The notes: generated from the sequence alone by a model not told the origin. A DNA stretch of 8,242 nt from CAZUSU01 sp964623315 (GCA_964623315.1 CAZUSU010000015.1:1-8242); one strand, 5' to 3'. Counted from the stretch's first letter, positions 1-6,554 are shown. A program made the numbers and translations.

Positions 1-113
1 GTGGTCATGGTTGGCGCAAATACTTCAAACCCGTGCGCTTCAAGCTCACGCTTCAGATAAGGAAAGAAATTTGATTCCGCACTGCCTTCAAATCCATGAA
101 TCAACAAAACTTT
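1..113 (-). other. Putative alpha/beta-hydrolase (RBBP9/YdeN-like) domain start inside LeuRS
   Basis: Residues 485-521 of the leuS frame read KVLLIHGFEGSAESNFFPYL and then KRELEAHGFEVFAPTMT. Recalled family pattern: YdeN and RBBP9 (serine hydrolase family) begin with a strand ending I-H-G, a loop, a W/F-x-P/x-W-L-K-K-x-L helix, then a strand leading to an N-M-P-type turn. The match covers strand 1, the oxyanion-loop HG, helix A and strand 2. The standard LeuRS would here continue with a short V-P-x-P-x-x-x-L-P-V-x-L-P stretch toward the second zinc half-site. The nucleophile elbow (GHSxG) and the catalytic Asp/His would lie outside the window, so catalytic competence cannot be judged. Confidence 0.65.
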
Positions 114-1565
114 TTGTTTTTTTATTGCACACGCATCGCAATACACCAATGGAATCGGTTCACCCCAATAGCGCTGACGAGAAAAAACCCAGTCGCGGAG
201 TTTGTAATTTATTTTTTTTATTCCCACTGCTTTTTCTGTTATTTTTAATTTTGCTAAATTATTATCCATTCCATCAAACTCCTGAGAATTTATTAACATG
301 CCATCTCCCGTCCAACATGCTTTCCCCGAGCGTATGTAGTTGATATCTTTCTCTCGAATGCTGGTGTCACGGTTATCTGATGGTTTTCGAATAATCAGTG
401 TTTCAGTTCCTGCAATACGATATAATAAATTTGGATTCTGGTGATAATTTTTTTCATCCGGTAGGATTACCGGTTTAATTTTAAGTTTGAAATCAATCGC
501 AAACTGAAAATCTCGAATGTCATGCGCGGGCACGGCCATGATGGCGCCGGTGCCATAGCCGGACAAAACATAATTGGCAACCCACACCGGAATTTTTTCG
601 CCATTCGCCGGATTGATGGCAAAAATTCCCGTTGCCACGCCTTTTTTTTCCGCAACGTCTTCACGCGTTGCTTCGCGGGCGCGTTCTTCGGCCAACGTTT
701 CCGTAACAAATTTTTTAACTTCTTCTGATGCCTGCCATCCAACCGCCTGCCACTTCTGTGCAAGCTCGGCAGAAATTGCAAGATACGTTGCGCCGAATAA
801 GGTATCGGGACGCGTGGTGAAAACCGTGACTGAATGTCTGCCGTCTGGTTGACCCGGAATTCCGACAAGCGAAAAAATAAGTTCCGCGCCTTCACTCCGG
901 CCAATCCACTCTTCCTGCTGTTTACGAATTTTCGGCAAATAATTAACCGTGCCCAAATCAGCCAACAACCGATCCGCATATTTCGTGATGCCAATCATCC
1001 ATTGATCCTTTTCGCGTTTTTCCGCCACCGTGCCGCACCGCTCGCATGCGCCGGAAACAACTTCTTCATTTGCCAAACCAATCAAGCATTTCGGGCACCA
1101 ATTAATTAATGTCTTTGCTTTGTACGCAAGGCCGGCCTTAAAAAATTGCAAAAACTGCCACTGTGTCCATTTGTAATACGCAGGGTCCGTGGAATTTATT
1201 TCGCGCGACCAATCAAATGACAAACCCAATGACTGAATCTGCCGTTTGAACATGGCAATATTTTCCGCCGTCACGTCCGCGGGCGGGCGACCGGTTTTGA
1301 TTGCATAATTTTCCGTGGGCAAACCAAACGCATCCCAACCCATCGGATACAACACGTTGTTGCCCTGCATGCGCGAGCGGCGCGCCAAAACATCCAGCGC
1401 CACGTACGAACGCGGATGTCCTACATGCAATCCGGCGCCGGACGGATATGGAAACTCAACCAAAAAATATTTTTTCGGCCGGTCAGAAAAATCTTCGGCG
1501 CGAAACGCGCCGGCCGCCAGCCATCGATCCTGCCATTTTTTGTCTATTCCTTCATGGTTATACAT
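1..1565 (-). CDS. leuS: Leucyl-tRNA synthetase, N-terminal 521 codons (partial at left edge)
   Basis: Class I aminoacyl-tRNA synthetase that charges tRNA-Leu in the cytoplasm. I translated the whole minus frame and found no stop. Visible in order: N-terminal MYNHEGIDKKWQDRW (typical Y-x-x-x-x-I-x-x-KWQ start, which fixes ATG 1565); the HIGH-type motif HVGH at 47-50; NVLYPMGWDAFGLPTE; a zinc knuckle with C157, C160, C174 and C177; the CP1 editing domain with TTRPDTLFG (250-258) and the conserved AVPAHDIRD (344-352, D352 being the universal editing Asp); then RDWVFSRQRYWGEPIP (457-472) and CDAC (476-479). KMSKS and the anticodon domain lie beyond the window. Two oddities: about 36 extra residues in CP1 before residue 423, and from residue 485 a segment unlike LeuRS but like an RBBP9/YdeN hydrolase start (V-L-L-I-H-G-F). 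The gene begins 18 bases after the secreted-protein gene, with only a weak ribosome site, so cotranscription is likely. Confidence 0.95.
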   Translation of the reverse strand, partial: MYNHEGIDKKWQDRWLAAGAFRAEDFSDRPKKYFLVEFPYPSGAGLHVGHPRSYVALDVLARRSRMQGNNVLYPMGWDAFGLPTENYAIKTGRPPADVTAENIAMFKRQIQSLGLSFDWSREINSTDPAYYKWTQWQFLQFFKAGLAYKAKTLINWCPKCLIGLANEEVVSGACERCGTVAEKREKDQWMIGITKYADRLLADLGTVNYLPKIRKQQEEWIGRSEGAELIFSLVGIPGQPDGRHSVTVFTTRPDTLFGATYLAISAELAQKWQAVGWQASEEVKKFVTETLAEERAREATREDVAEKKGVATGIFAINPANGEKIPVWVANYVLSGYGTGAIMAVPAHDIRDFQFAIDFKLKIKPVILPDEKNYHQNPNLLYRIAGTETLIIRKPSDNRDTSIREKDINYIRSGKACWTGDGMLINSQEFDGMDNNLAKLKITEKAVGIKKINYKLRDWVFSRQRYWGEPIPLVYCDACAIKKQKVLLIHGFEGSAESNFFPYLKRELEAHGFEVFAPTMT

Positions 1566-1580
1566 AACACCGTCAGAGCG

Positions 1581-1599
1581 AACTTACGGTACGTAAGTT
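1581..1599. repeat. Short inverted repeat overlapping the stop codon upstream of leuS
   Basis: AACTTACG, 3-base loop GTA, CGTAAGTT: a perfect 8-bp hairpin that includes the TAA stop of the secreted-protein gene and lies 15 bases before the leuS ATG. No T-run follows on the minus strand, so it is not a standard terminator. It could act as an operator or as an RNA hairpin affecting leuS translation; both are guesses. Confidence 0.4.
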
Positions 1600-2138
1600 A
1601 TCACCACACGTGCGCGACTCAAAACAATCGTTTGTGGATCCGAGTCCCACCCGCCGTACCAATACTGCATTGACAGCGTTGTTTGATCATTTTTTTCTAC
1701 GTTTACATTCCATGTATATGGCCCCAGCTCTTGTAGCGGATGGGATCCGGAAGAAAAGCTTACATACTCTGCACCCTCAGCTACTCCATTTAAAACGGGT
1801 TGCACGTACAACGTAGAGGTTGACGAGCGACCGCCACCCCATGCACCCGTGCACGGATACACATCAACGGCGGTAATGACTGAACCGTTGGGGATACCGG
1901 ATAAATCATATCCATATTTTTCCATTGCACCATTTGCTCTCGTATATACGTAGGTATATTCATCGCACGAGCCACCGTCATCAACAAGAGTCCAATGTGC
2001 AACATCATGAGAAGCGTTCCACTGGGTCGTGATGTCCGATATCGGAAACAACGTTTCAAAACTTAACGCATAGACCAATGACACAGGAAACAAAACAGCG
2101 CCAACCGCAAACGCAACAATTTTTATTTTTTGTGTCAT
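1584..2138 (-). CDS. Small secreted protein of unknown function, probable beta-sandwich
   Basis: Not a family I can name. The 184-aa product starts with a Sec signal peptide: MTQKIK, a hydrophobic core (IVAFAVGAVLFPVSLV) and a likely cleavage after VYA near residue 24. The mature part of about 160 residues is rich in Ser, Thr, Gly, Tyr and Trp with alternating polar and hydrophobic residues (for example SVITAVDVYPC, STSTLYVQPVL, ARVVITYVP), suggesting a beta-sandwich such as lectin or carbohydrate-binding-like folds. Two Cys, in GGSCDEY and VYPCTGAW, could form a disulfide. ATG 2138 is chosen because the frame's longer 5' extension runs through the terminator of the upstream gene and lacks a signal-like start. 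The gene sits between the nucleoside phosphorylase gene and leuS, in the same direction. Existence is well supported by the signal peptide; function is unknown. Confidence 0.75.
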   Translation of the reverse strand: MTQKIKIVAFAVGAVLFPVSLVYALSFETLFPISDITTQWNASHDVAHWTLVDDGGSCDEYTYVYTRANGAMEKYGYDLSGIPNGSVITAVDVYPCTGAWGGGRSSTSTLYVQPVLNGVAEGAEYVSFSSGSHPLQELGPYTWNVNVEKNDQTTLSMQYWYGGWDSDPQTIVLSRARVVITYVP

Positions 2139-2160
2139 AAAAAATGGTTTCAATTTCTTT

Positions 2161-2189
2161 ACTCTAGCACAGGAGTTTCTGGTGCACAA
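2161..2189 (-). promoter_or_regulatory. Candidate sigma70-type promoter for the secreted-protein gene
   Basis: On the minus strand TTGTGC (2189-2184), a 17-base spacer, then TAGAGT (2166-2161). The matches to TTGACA and TATAAT are modest (3/6 and 4/6). It lies just after the terminator of the upstream gene and about 22 bases before ATG 2138. No Shine-Dalgarno is evident in the short predicted leader. Confidence 0.4.
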
Positions 2190-2203
2190 GCGCTGGCAGA
2201 TAT

Positions 2204-2239
2204 AAAAAAACCGTCGTATAGCCATGGGATACACGACGG
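2204..2239 (-). terminator. Rho-independent terminator of the phosphorylase-family gene
   Basis: Minus strand: CCGTCGTGTA, loop TCCCATGGC, TATACGACGG, followed directly by TTTTTTT (2210-2204). The 10-bp stem contains one G-U pair. It starts 26 bases after the stop codon at 2265, the textbook position, and separates this transcript from the secreted-protein/leuS unit. Confidence 0.9.
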
Positions 2240-2264
2240 CGGCCTCCAAACGTGGGGGCTTCTT

Positions 2265-3131
2265 CTACAACTGCTCAATAAGGTTGATGAGCAGAGCGGA
2301 GAATGCCGGATGCGCTTGACGCGTCCGCTTTTCAATTTCGGCGATATTCTGGCCATTGGCGCCAGATTCACTGCTCACATGGGCGATTCCCAGAATATTC
2401 CGACATCCGAGATGCCACGCGGCAATGGCGGTGGGAACAATGCTGGGACCCACGATGTCGCCGTTTTGCCGCAACAGGGCGCGTTCCGCTTCGGTTTCAA
2501 ATGTCGGATCGGCACGCCACACGAAAACCCCGTCCTTGAGTAACATCGCTTGGCGATGCTCAAGCGACAACTCATCGTAAGCCATCCGCGCGGACGTACG
2601 CAGGCTCTTATCGTACATGTTCCTCACCGAAATCTTACGATGTCCAAGTGAGTCGTCGAGGCCCCACAACGGATGGTCCGTATGCATATTACCAGCGACA
2701 TGATCGCGCACCAGCACGCACGTACCAACCGGCACATCTGTGAACAGCGACCCGCAGGAACTCGCAAGGATGAGTGTCGCGTCCTTGTTCCAGCTCACCA
2801 AGGTGCGCACCGGATGGACAACTTCGTGAACGGACAGCCCGTCAAACGTGTGAAACCGTCCGGTAAGCACCGCGATCCGCTTGCCGGCAACGGTGCCGAG
2901 CAGAAAATTCGGCTTCACCGCCGTTGGATTGCCGGTAAGCCACGGGAAATGCGGCAGGAGAGAGTAGCTCAATCCACCGCTATTCGTTTGCACGACTGAA
3001 CCAAGAAAACCATCCATGCCAGAACCCAGCTCAACGATGACGGACGGCGGCTCGTCATCGCCCCATTCACGGCGCGCACGCGCTTTGATCACGGACAGTG
3101 ACTCCCTCATTCTATCAACGACGCGAAACAT
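2265..3131 (-). CDS. Divergent purine nucleoside phosphorylase family protein (trimeric PNP type)
   Basis: 288 aa, the size of trimeric PNPs of the PNP/UDP phosphorylase superfamily, which split purine nucleosides with phosphate to base plus ribose-1-phosphate in salvage. Family signatures in order: LGSGMDGF (35-42, S37 matching the phosphate-binding Ser), LPHFPW (59-64), GRFHTFDG (91-98, R92 and H94 conserved), VRDHV (141-145), ADPTFETEAE (207-216, conserved E212), VGPSIVP (227-233). Several usual active-site residues differ: the GH of the phosphate loop is KP (73-74), NAAGG is SSCGS (124-128), GMST is GPSI, and the base-binding Asn of human PNP (N243) aligns with Ser254. Substrate may therefore differ, or activity may be reduced. 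ATG 3131 has a strong Shine-Dalgarno AAGGAGGT, unlike most neighbours. A terminator follows at 2204-2239, so it is probably monocistronic. Confidence 0.85.
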   Translation of the reverse strand: MFRVVDRMRESLSVIKARARREWGDDEPPSVIVELGSGMDGFLGSVVQTNSGGLSYSLLPHFPWLTGNPTAVKPNFLLGTVAGKRIAVLTGRFHTFDGLSVHEVVHPVRTLVSWNKDATLILASSCGSLFTDVPVGTCVLVRDHVAGNMHTDHPLWGLDDSLGHRKISVRNMYDKSLRTSARMAYDELSLEHRQAMLLKDGVFVWRADPTFETEAERALLRQNGDIVGPSIVPTAIAAWHLGCRNILGIAHVSSESGANGQNIAEIEKRTRQAHPAFSALLINLIEQL

Positions 3132-3134
3132 GGC

Positions 3135-3142
3135 ACCTCCTT
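3135..3142 (-). promoter_or_regulatory. Strong Shine-Dalgarno of the phosphorylase-family gene
   Basis: Minus strand AAGGAGGT, then GCC, then ATG 3131. Spacing is short but usable. It is the only near-perfect Shine-Dalgarno in the window and decides the start over the internal Met at 3110. Confidence 0.8.
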
Positions 3143-3172
3143 AGCCGCACCTTCTTGGCACAGCGTGTGCAC

Positions 3173-3201
3173 AGAGTAAAAGAGCTGGGACATAAAGTCA
3201 A
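3173..3201 (-). promoter_or_regulatory. Candidate promoter of the phosphorylase-family gene
   Basis: Minus strand TTGACT (3201-3196), 17-base spacer, TACTCT (3178-3173). The predicted start is near 3166, leaving a leader of about 35 bases that contains the Shine-Dalgarno. The palindrome TGTGCACA (3166-3173) overlaps the predicted start and could be a regulator site. Confidence 0.45.
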
Positions 3202-3217
3202 ATGATCTTTTGTGTTG

Positions 3218-3226
3218 TGGTATACT
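3218..3226 (+). promoter_or_regulatory. Extended -10 promoter of the membrane-protein gene
   Basis: TGG-TATACT: an extended -10 (TGn) with a 5/6 match to TATAAT, 9 bases before ATG 3236. No clear -35 is seen 16-18 bases upstream, where the opposite promoter's elements lie. The predicted start falls about 3 bases before the ATG, so the mRNA would be essentially leaderless. Confidence 0.6.
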
Positions 3227-3235
3227 AAACTCACT

Positions 3236-4033
3236 ATGATTACCCCACTCTTGTCCGTTGGTGAATTGTTCTCCCATGCGTGGAAGCAATTCACAGCCCG
3301 CATCGGTACGTTTATAAAATTCGGTTTGTGTGCATTTTTAGTTCTGCTCGCAGGTGCGTTTGCAATATTCCTTAGTATGGCCGGCACTGCGGTGGTGAAT
3401 TTTATAATTAGCGTGACCGGCGCACAACCATCTGCGCTTACTATTTCACTGGCGCAAGCGGCGCGTGCCGGTTCTAGCATAGTTGGCGTGGTTGCATTAA
3501 TCGCACTCATTATACTGTGGCTTGTGATCATGGTGTCTTATTTGCGCATCGCTCTTAATGAACCAAGCGTGACGGTTCGCCAATTACTACGCGAAGGCGC
3601 AGGAAGAACATTTCCAGTCCTTGGTGCGGCAATTCTCGCTGAAATTATTCACGCCATTGGTTTTGTGTTGTTTGTTATACCGGGTATTATTGCCTACGTA
3701 TTTTTGTTATTCACCCTGCTAGCCGCGGCGCAAGGCAGTGGACCTATTCAGGCACTGAAAAAAAGTTACGGATTAGTAAAAGGCCATTGGTGGCAGGTGT
3801 TGGGTCGCTTAATCTGCGGCTCTCTCGTTATGATGACGTATTTCGCCGTATTATTTGGATCCGTTATCGTATCAACGAATGTCTTACAGGTGTCAGTTGG
3901 TCTTGGCGTCTTTATGATGATTGTTTCCTTCCTCGCCTTGTTTGTGGGATTTGTTTTTTCCGGCCCGTGGATGTTAATGTATATGCGCGAATTAATGAAA
4001 GATCTTGAACGCGTTCACGGAGCTCACGATTGA
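3236..4033 (+). CDS. Multi-pass membrane protein, GPDPase-membrane-domain-like
   Basis: 265 aa, mostly hydrophobic. About five to six membrane segments can be drawn: roughly 27-60 (possibly two, or one long), 81-103, 127-165 (a long pair around the VIPG kink at 147-150), 190-212 and 221-250. A cytoplasmic-type amphipathic stretch at 172-192, QALKKSYGLVKGHWWQVLGR, closely follows the pattern (A-x-x-x-S-x-x-L-x-x-G-x-W-W-x) of membrane domains related to glycerophosphodiester phosphodiesterase N-terminal regions and DUF975-like proteins, common in small bacteria and of unknown role. ATG 3236 is chosen over an in-frame GTG at 3212 because the -10 box lies between them. The last 10 bases overlap the convergent trxA gene. 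No enzyme motif is seen, so no function is assigned. Confidence 0.85.
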   Translation: MITPLLSVGELFSHAWKQFTARIGTFIKFGLCAFLVLLAGAFAIFLSMAGTAVVNFIISVTGAQPSALTISLAQAARAGSSIVGVVALIALIILWLVIMVSYLRIALNEPSVTVRQLLREGAGRTFPVLGAAILAEIIHAIGFVLFVIPGIIAYVFLLFTLLAAAQGSGPIQALKKSYGLVKGHWWQVLGRLICGSLVMMTYFAVLFGSVIVSTNVLQVSVGLGVFMMIVSFLALFVGFVFSGPWMLMYMRELMKDLERVHGAHD

Positions 4034-4341
4034 TTGATTAAATTTTTTAGTTCCTCCAAAGTTTGAACTCCGGACGACTGCGCCACCGGTTTGCCCTCCT
4101 TAAAAACAATAAAGGTGGGTATGGACATGACGTTAAATTTTTGTGCGGTTTCCGGATTTTCGTCCACATTCATTTTGCCGATTTTCACGTTTTTACCTTC
4201 CATTTCGTGCGCAAAATTTTCTATAACCGGCCCCATCATGCGGCACGGACCGCACCACGGCGCCCAAAAATCAACAAATACCGGCTCCGGTGAGCCGAGA
4301 ACTTCTTCGGTAAAATTTGCGTCAGTGAATTCAATGGCCAT
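4024..4341 (-). CDS. trxA: Thioredoxin
   Basis: 105 aa, a complete single-domain cytoplasmic thioredoxin that reduces protein disulfides and is recycled by thioredoxin reductase. Seen: VFVDFWAPWCGPC with the active-site C30-G-P-C33; buried D24 before FWA, as in classical thioredoxins; KMNVDENPETA; the cis-proline loop MSIPT (P75); and the terminal FKEGKPV...G hairpin. There is no signal peptide or membrane anchor. ATG 4341 is the only sensible start and has a perfect TATAAT 8 bases upstream and no Shine-Dalgarno. It lies 28 bases after the infB stop in the same direction, so it may also be read from infB transcripts. Its stop overlaps the end of the convergent membrane-protein gene. Confidence 0.97.
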   Translation of the reverse strand: MAIEFTDANFTEEVLGSPEPVFVDFWAPWCGPCRMMGPVIENFAHEMEGKNVKIGKMNVDENPETAQKFNVMSIPTFIVFKEGKPVAQSSGVQTLEELKNLINQS

Positions 4342-4349
4342 AGTTTTTT

Positions 4350-4355
4350 ATTATA
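4350..4355 (-). promoter_or_regulatory. -10 box of trxA, leaderless-type placement
   Basis: Minus strand TATAAT (4355-4350), perfect consensus, followed by AAAAAACT and ATG 4341. The predicted start is within about 2 bases of the ATG. The -35 position (ACCAAA, 17 bases upstream, inside the infB 3' end) is poor. Confidence 0.6.
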
Positions 4356-4369
4356 ATAGCACAACGCCC

Positions 4370-6400
4370 TTATTTGGTGAAAGCAACGGTCCGCTTACGC
4401 TCCTCTTTAGTGTACGCTTCCAGTACATCGCCTTCTTGTAGCGGCTCTTTGCCTTCATACTTTATACCACATTCATGGCCGGCCGGCACTTCTTTAGCAT
4501 CAATCTTGCCGAGCTGTGTACCGGCAATTTTTCCGTCAGAAATATATTCACGGTTGCGATACACGCGCACCTGCGCGCCGTTAGGAATTTTTCCTTGGTC
4601 AACTCGCCCGCCGACAATTTGCACTTTTTTATCCGCGCGAAAAATAGCCAAAATCTTGAGTGTGCCGTGCTCGGTGAGAATTGTTTCGGACGGAACCAAT
4701 TCGTTAAGACGCGTTTCCACAAAATTGAGCAGATCGTAAATAACTTTAAACAGATGGATTTGGACTCCTTTGGTACGCGCTAATTCCTGTGCGCCCGAGA
4801 TAGGCGTGACGTGAAAACCAAACAACAGGGCGTGCTGTGATTCGGCGCGCAAAACTTCCGCTTCTGTAAAATTGCCCAGCCCCTTGCCGGCTACGCGCAC
4901 ACCCACTTCTTCGGTCTGATATTTTTCCAACGATTGCAAAATTGCTTCCAAGGAACCAAGCACGTCTGCCTTAACAATAACATTGAGCCAGATTTTTTTG
5001 TCCGCTTCTTCCGCCGATTCTTCTCCTGCGGTGGCGGGCGCGGCGATTGCTTTTTGCGAAATGGTCGGCCCGACACTCCCTTGATGCGACTTTTTAACTT
5101 TTTGCGCGCCTGCCGCTTTTGACACATCTAAAATGTCACCGACTTCTGGTGCAAATTTAAAACCCAAAATTTTTACCGGCATGGAAGGTGCCGCCTCATC
5201 AACAAAATCGCCGCGATAATTTTTCATGGCGCGCACGGTGCCATAGAGCTGGCCATTTACCACCAGAGGGTCGGCGCGATGGAGCGTGCCGCCTTGTACC
5301 AACAGAGTTGCAACCGGCCCCTCACCTTTATCCACGTGCGATTCAATGATCGTGCCGATGGCGGCGCGTGCTGGATTGGCACGAATTTTATCCGCTTCTA
5401 CGTCAGCGATTAAAATGAGAGTTTCCAAAAGTTTATCCACACCGAGGCCGGTCTTGGCAGAAAGGGGGACGAGCGGCACCGAGCCACCCCACTCTTCTAT
5501 CTGAATGCCCTTCTGCGACAGTTCTGTTTTTACTTTGTCTGTATTGACGCCCTCCTTATCCATTTTATTTAGCGCCACCACGAGCGGCAATTTTGCCGCC
5601 TGAATAATTTTGATGGCTTCTATTGTTTGCGGCATGACGCCATCGTCGGCCGCCACCACCAAGATGGCGATGTCAGCGATGCGCGCGCCGCGTGAACGCA
5701 TAACGGTAAACGCTTCGTGACCGGGCGTATCAATAAAGGTAAGCGCGCGTCCGTTTTTTTCCACCTGATAGGCGCCAATGTGCTGGGTGATGCCACCGGA
5801 CTCTGTGGCAATAATGTTGGTAGTGCGAATGGTGTCCAAAAGTTTTGTCTTGCCGTGGTCCACGTGGCCCATGACCACAACCACGGGCGCGCGCGCAACG
5901 AGTGTTTCGTTTGTCTCGGCATCAAGTTGAGCTTTCATTTCTAATGCTTGGGTTGAAGTTACTTCTGTTTCAAGAGCGACCGCGGCTGACTGCGTTACGG
6001 TAAATCCGAGATCTTCCGCGAGCACGGCCGCCGTATCGCGGTCTATACGTTCATTGAGTGACGCGAGGATCCCATTTTTCATTAACTCGGCAATGACGTT
6101 GGTCACCGGCAACTGTAACGCGGCGGCAAATTCGCGCACCGTAATAACGGCCGGCAAAATAACAGATTTTCCTTCTGCACGTCGCGCGTCTTTTTCTTTT
6201 TGACGCTCCTGTTCCACGGCGCGGCGCTGACGATCCTTCCAGTCGTTAAACATGCGCCGCCAATCGCGAATAATTACCTGTGCAATTTTGTCATCAACCT
6301 TGACCGCCTTGCGACCAATATCAAAACCATAGTTCGGCAGAACTTCGTATAAATCTTTGGTAGACGTGCGGAGTTGACGGGCGAGTTCGGAAACATTCAT
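4370..6400 (-). CDS. infB: Translation initiation factor IF-2
   Basis: GTPase that places fMet-tRNA on the 30S subunit and drives subunit joining. 676 aa, short next to E. coli IF-2 (890 aa) because the long charged N-terminal region is nearly absent. In order: a first IF2_N-like domain (1-50, SELARQLRTSTKDLYEVL); a basic linker (51-77); a second IF2_N domain (84-135); the G domain with G1 GHVDHGKT (178-185), switch GGITQHIGAY (202-211), G3 DTPGH (224-228), G4 NKMD (278-281) and G5 SAK (314-316); domain II (about 345-428); a low-complexity Ala/Glu/Lys linker (428-468); domain III (470-565); and the fMet-tRNA-binding C-terminal domain with GGRVDQGKIPNGAQVRVYR (597-615). The residue after GKT is Lys rather than the usual Ser. 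ATG 6400 begins the first IF2_N domain. A near-consensus promoter lies just upstream. The neighbours nusA and rbfA, usual for infB, are absent here. Confidence 0.97.
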   Translation of the reverse strand: MNVSELARQLRTSTKDLYEVLPNYGFDIGRKAVKVDDKIAQVIIRDWRRMFNDWKDRQRRAVEQERQKEKDARRAEGKSVILPAVITVREFAAALQLPVTNVIAELMKNGILASLNERIDRDTAAVLAEDLGFTVTQSAAVALETEVTSTQALEMKAQLDAETNETLVARAPVVVVMGHVDHGKTKLLDTIRTTNIIATESGGITQHIGAYQVEKNGRALTFIDTPGHEAFTVMRSRGARIADIAILVVAADDGVMPQTIEAIKIIQAAKLPLVVALNKMDKEGVNTDKVKTELSQKGIQIEEWGGSVPLVPLSAKTGLGVDKLLETLILIADVEADKIRANPARAAIGTIIESHVDKGEGPVATLLVQGGTLHRADPLVVNGQLYGTVRAMKNYRGDFVDEAAPSMPVKILGFKFAPEVGDILDVSKAAGAQKVKKSHQGSVGPTISQKAIAAPATAGEESAEEADKKIWLNVIVKADVLGSLEAILQSLEKYQTEEVGVRVAGKGLGNFTEAEVLRAESQHALLFGFHVTPISGAQELARTKGVQIHLFKVIYDLLNFVETRLNELVPSETILTEHGTLKILAIFRADKKVQIVGGRVDQGKIPNGAQVRVYRNREYISDGKIAGTQLGKIDAKEVPAGHECGIKYEGKEPLQEGDVLEAYTKEERKRTVAFTK

Positions 6401-6420
6401 GGAAGGGTTTTAGTGCCATA

Positions 6421-6449
6421 ATAATAGTTTGTATCGGGCTTTTTGTCAA
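6421..6449 (-). promoter_or_regulatory. Strong sigma70-type promoter of infB
   Basis: Minus strand TTGACA (6449-6444, perfect), 17-base spacer, TATTAT (6426-6421, 5/6). The predicted start is near 6414, giving a leader of about 14 bases that lacks a Shine-Dalgarno. Confidence 0.8.
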
Positions 6450-6493
6450 ATGAGAACGTGTTGTTTGCTTGTGTTCAACGAGGAACATCCACA

Positions 6494-6541
6494 GCCGCGC
6501 GAGCAGGGTGTCGCACGTCATCTTCGTGCGACTCGCGCGGC
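6494..6541. repeat. Inner hairpin A of the palindromic element
   Basis: GCCGCGCGAG (6494-6503) pairs with CTCGCGCGGC (6532-6541). Stacked on it, after a 7-base bulge on one side only, TCGCACG (6511-6517) pairs with CGTGCGA (6525-6531) around a 7-base loop. Confidence 0.85.
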
Positions 6542-6554
6542 GAGGACAGAACGA

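Noticed and set aside
11..343. A 110-aa plus-strand frame with a hydrophobic stretch that could suggest a membrane peptide
   Set aside because: It is antisense to leuS. The Phe/Leu-rich part comes from the Lys/Asn-rich codons of the opposite strand, and no ribosome site was seen.
467..994. A 175-aa open frame on the minus strand
   Set aside because: It is an out-of-frame shadow of leuS. The true leuS frame covers the same bases with all LeuRS motifs, and the 175-aa translation resembles no family.
1..1565. leuS as a pseudogene or truncated gene
   Set aside because: I translated all 521 codons without a stop or frameshift; the gene merely runs off the window edge.
1301..1673. Overlapping plus-strand frames of 85-93 aa
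   Set aside because: They lie antisense to the HIGH region of leuS and the end of the secreted-protein gene, with Pro/Arg-rich translations typical of shadows.
2139..2249. 37-residue N-terminal extension of the secreted protein
   Set aside because: It would begin within the upstream terminator stem and bury the signal peptide. ATG 2138 gives a clean Sec signal.
4006..4017. 12-bp palindrome TGAACGCGTTCA near the trxA/membrane-protein overlap, considered as a terminator or operator
   Set aside because: It is inside a coding region, has no loop and no T-run, and a 12-bp palindrome can occur by chance or codon choice.
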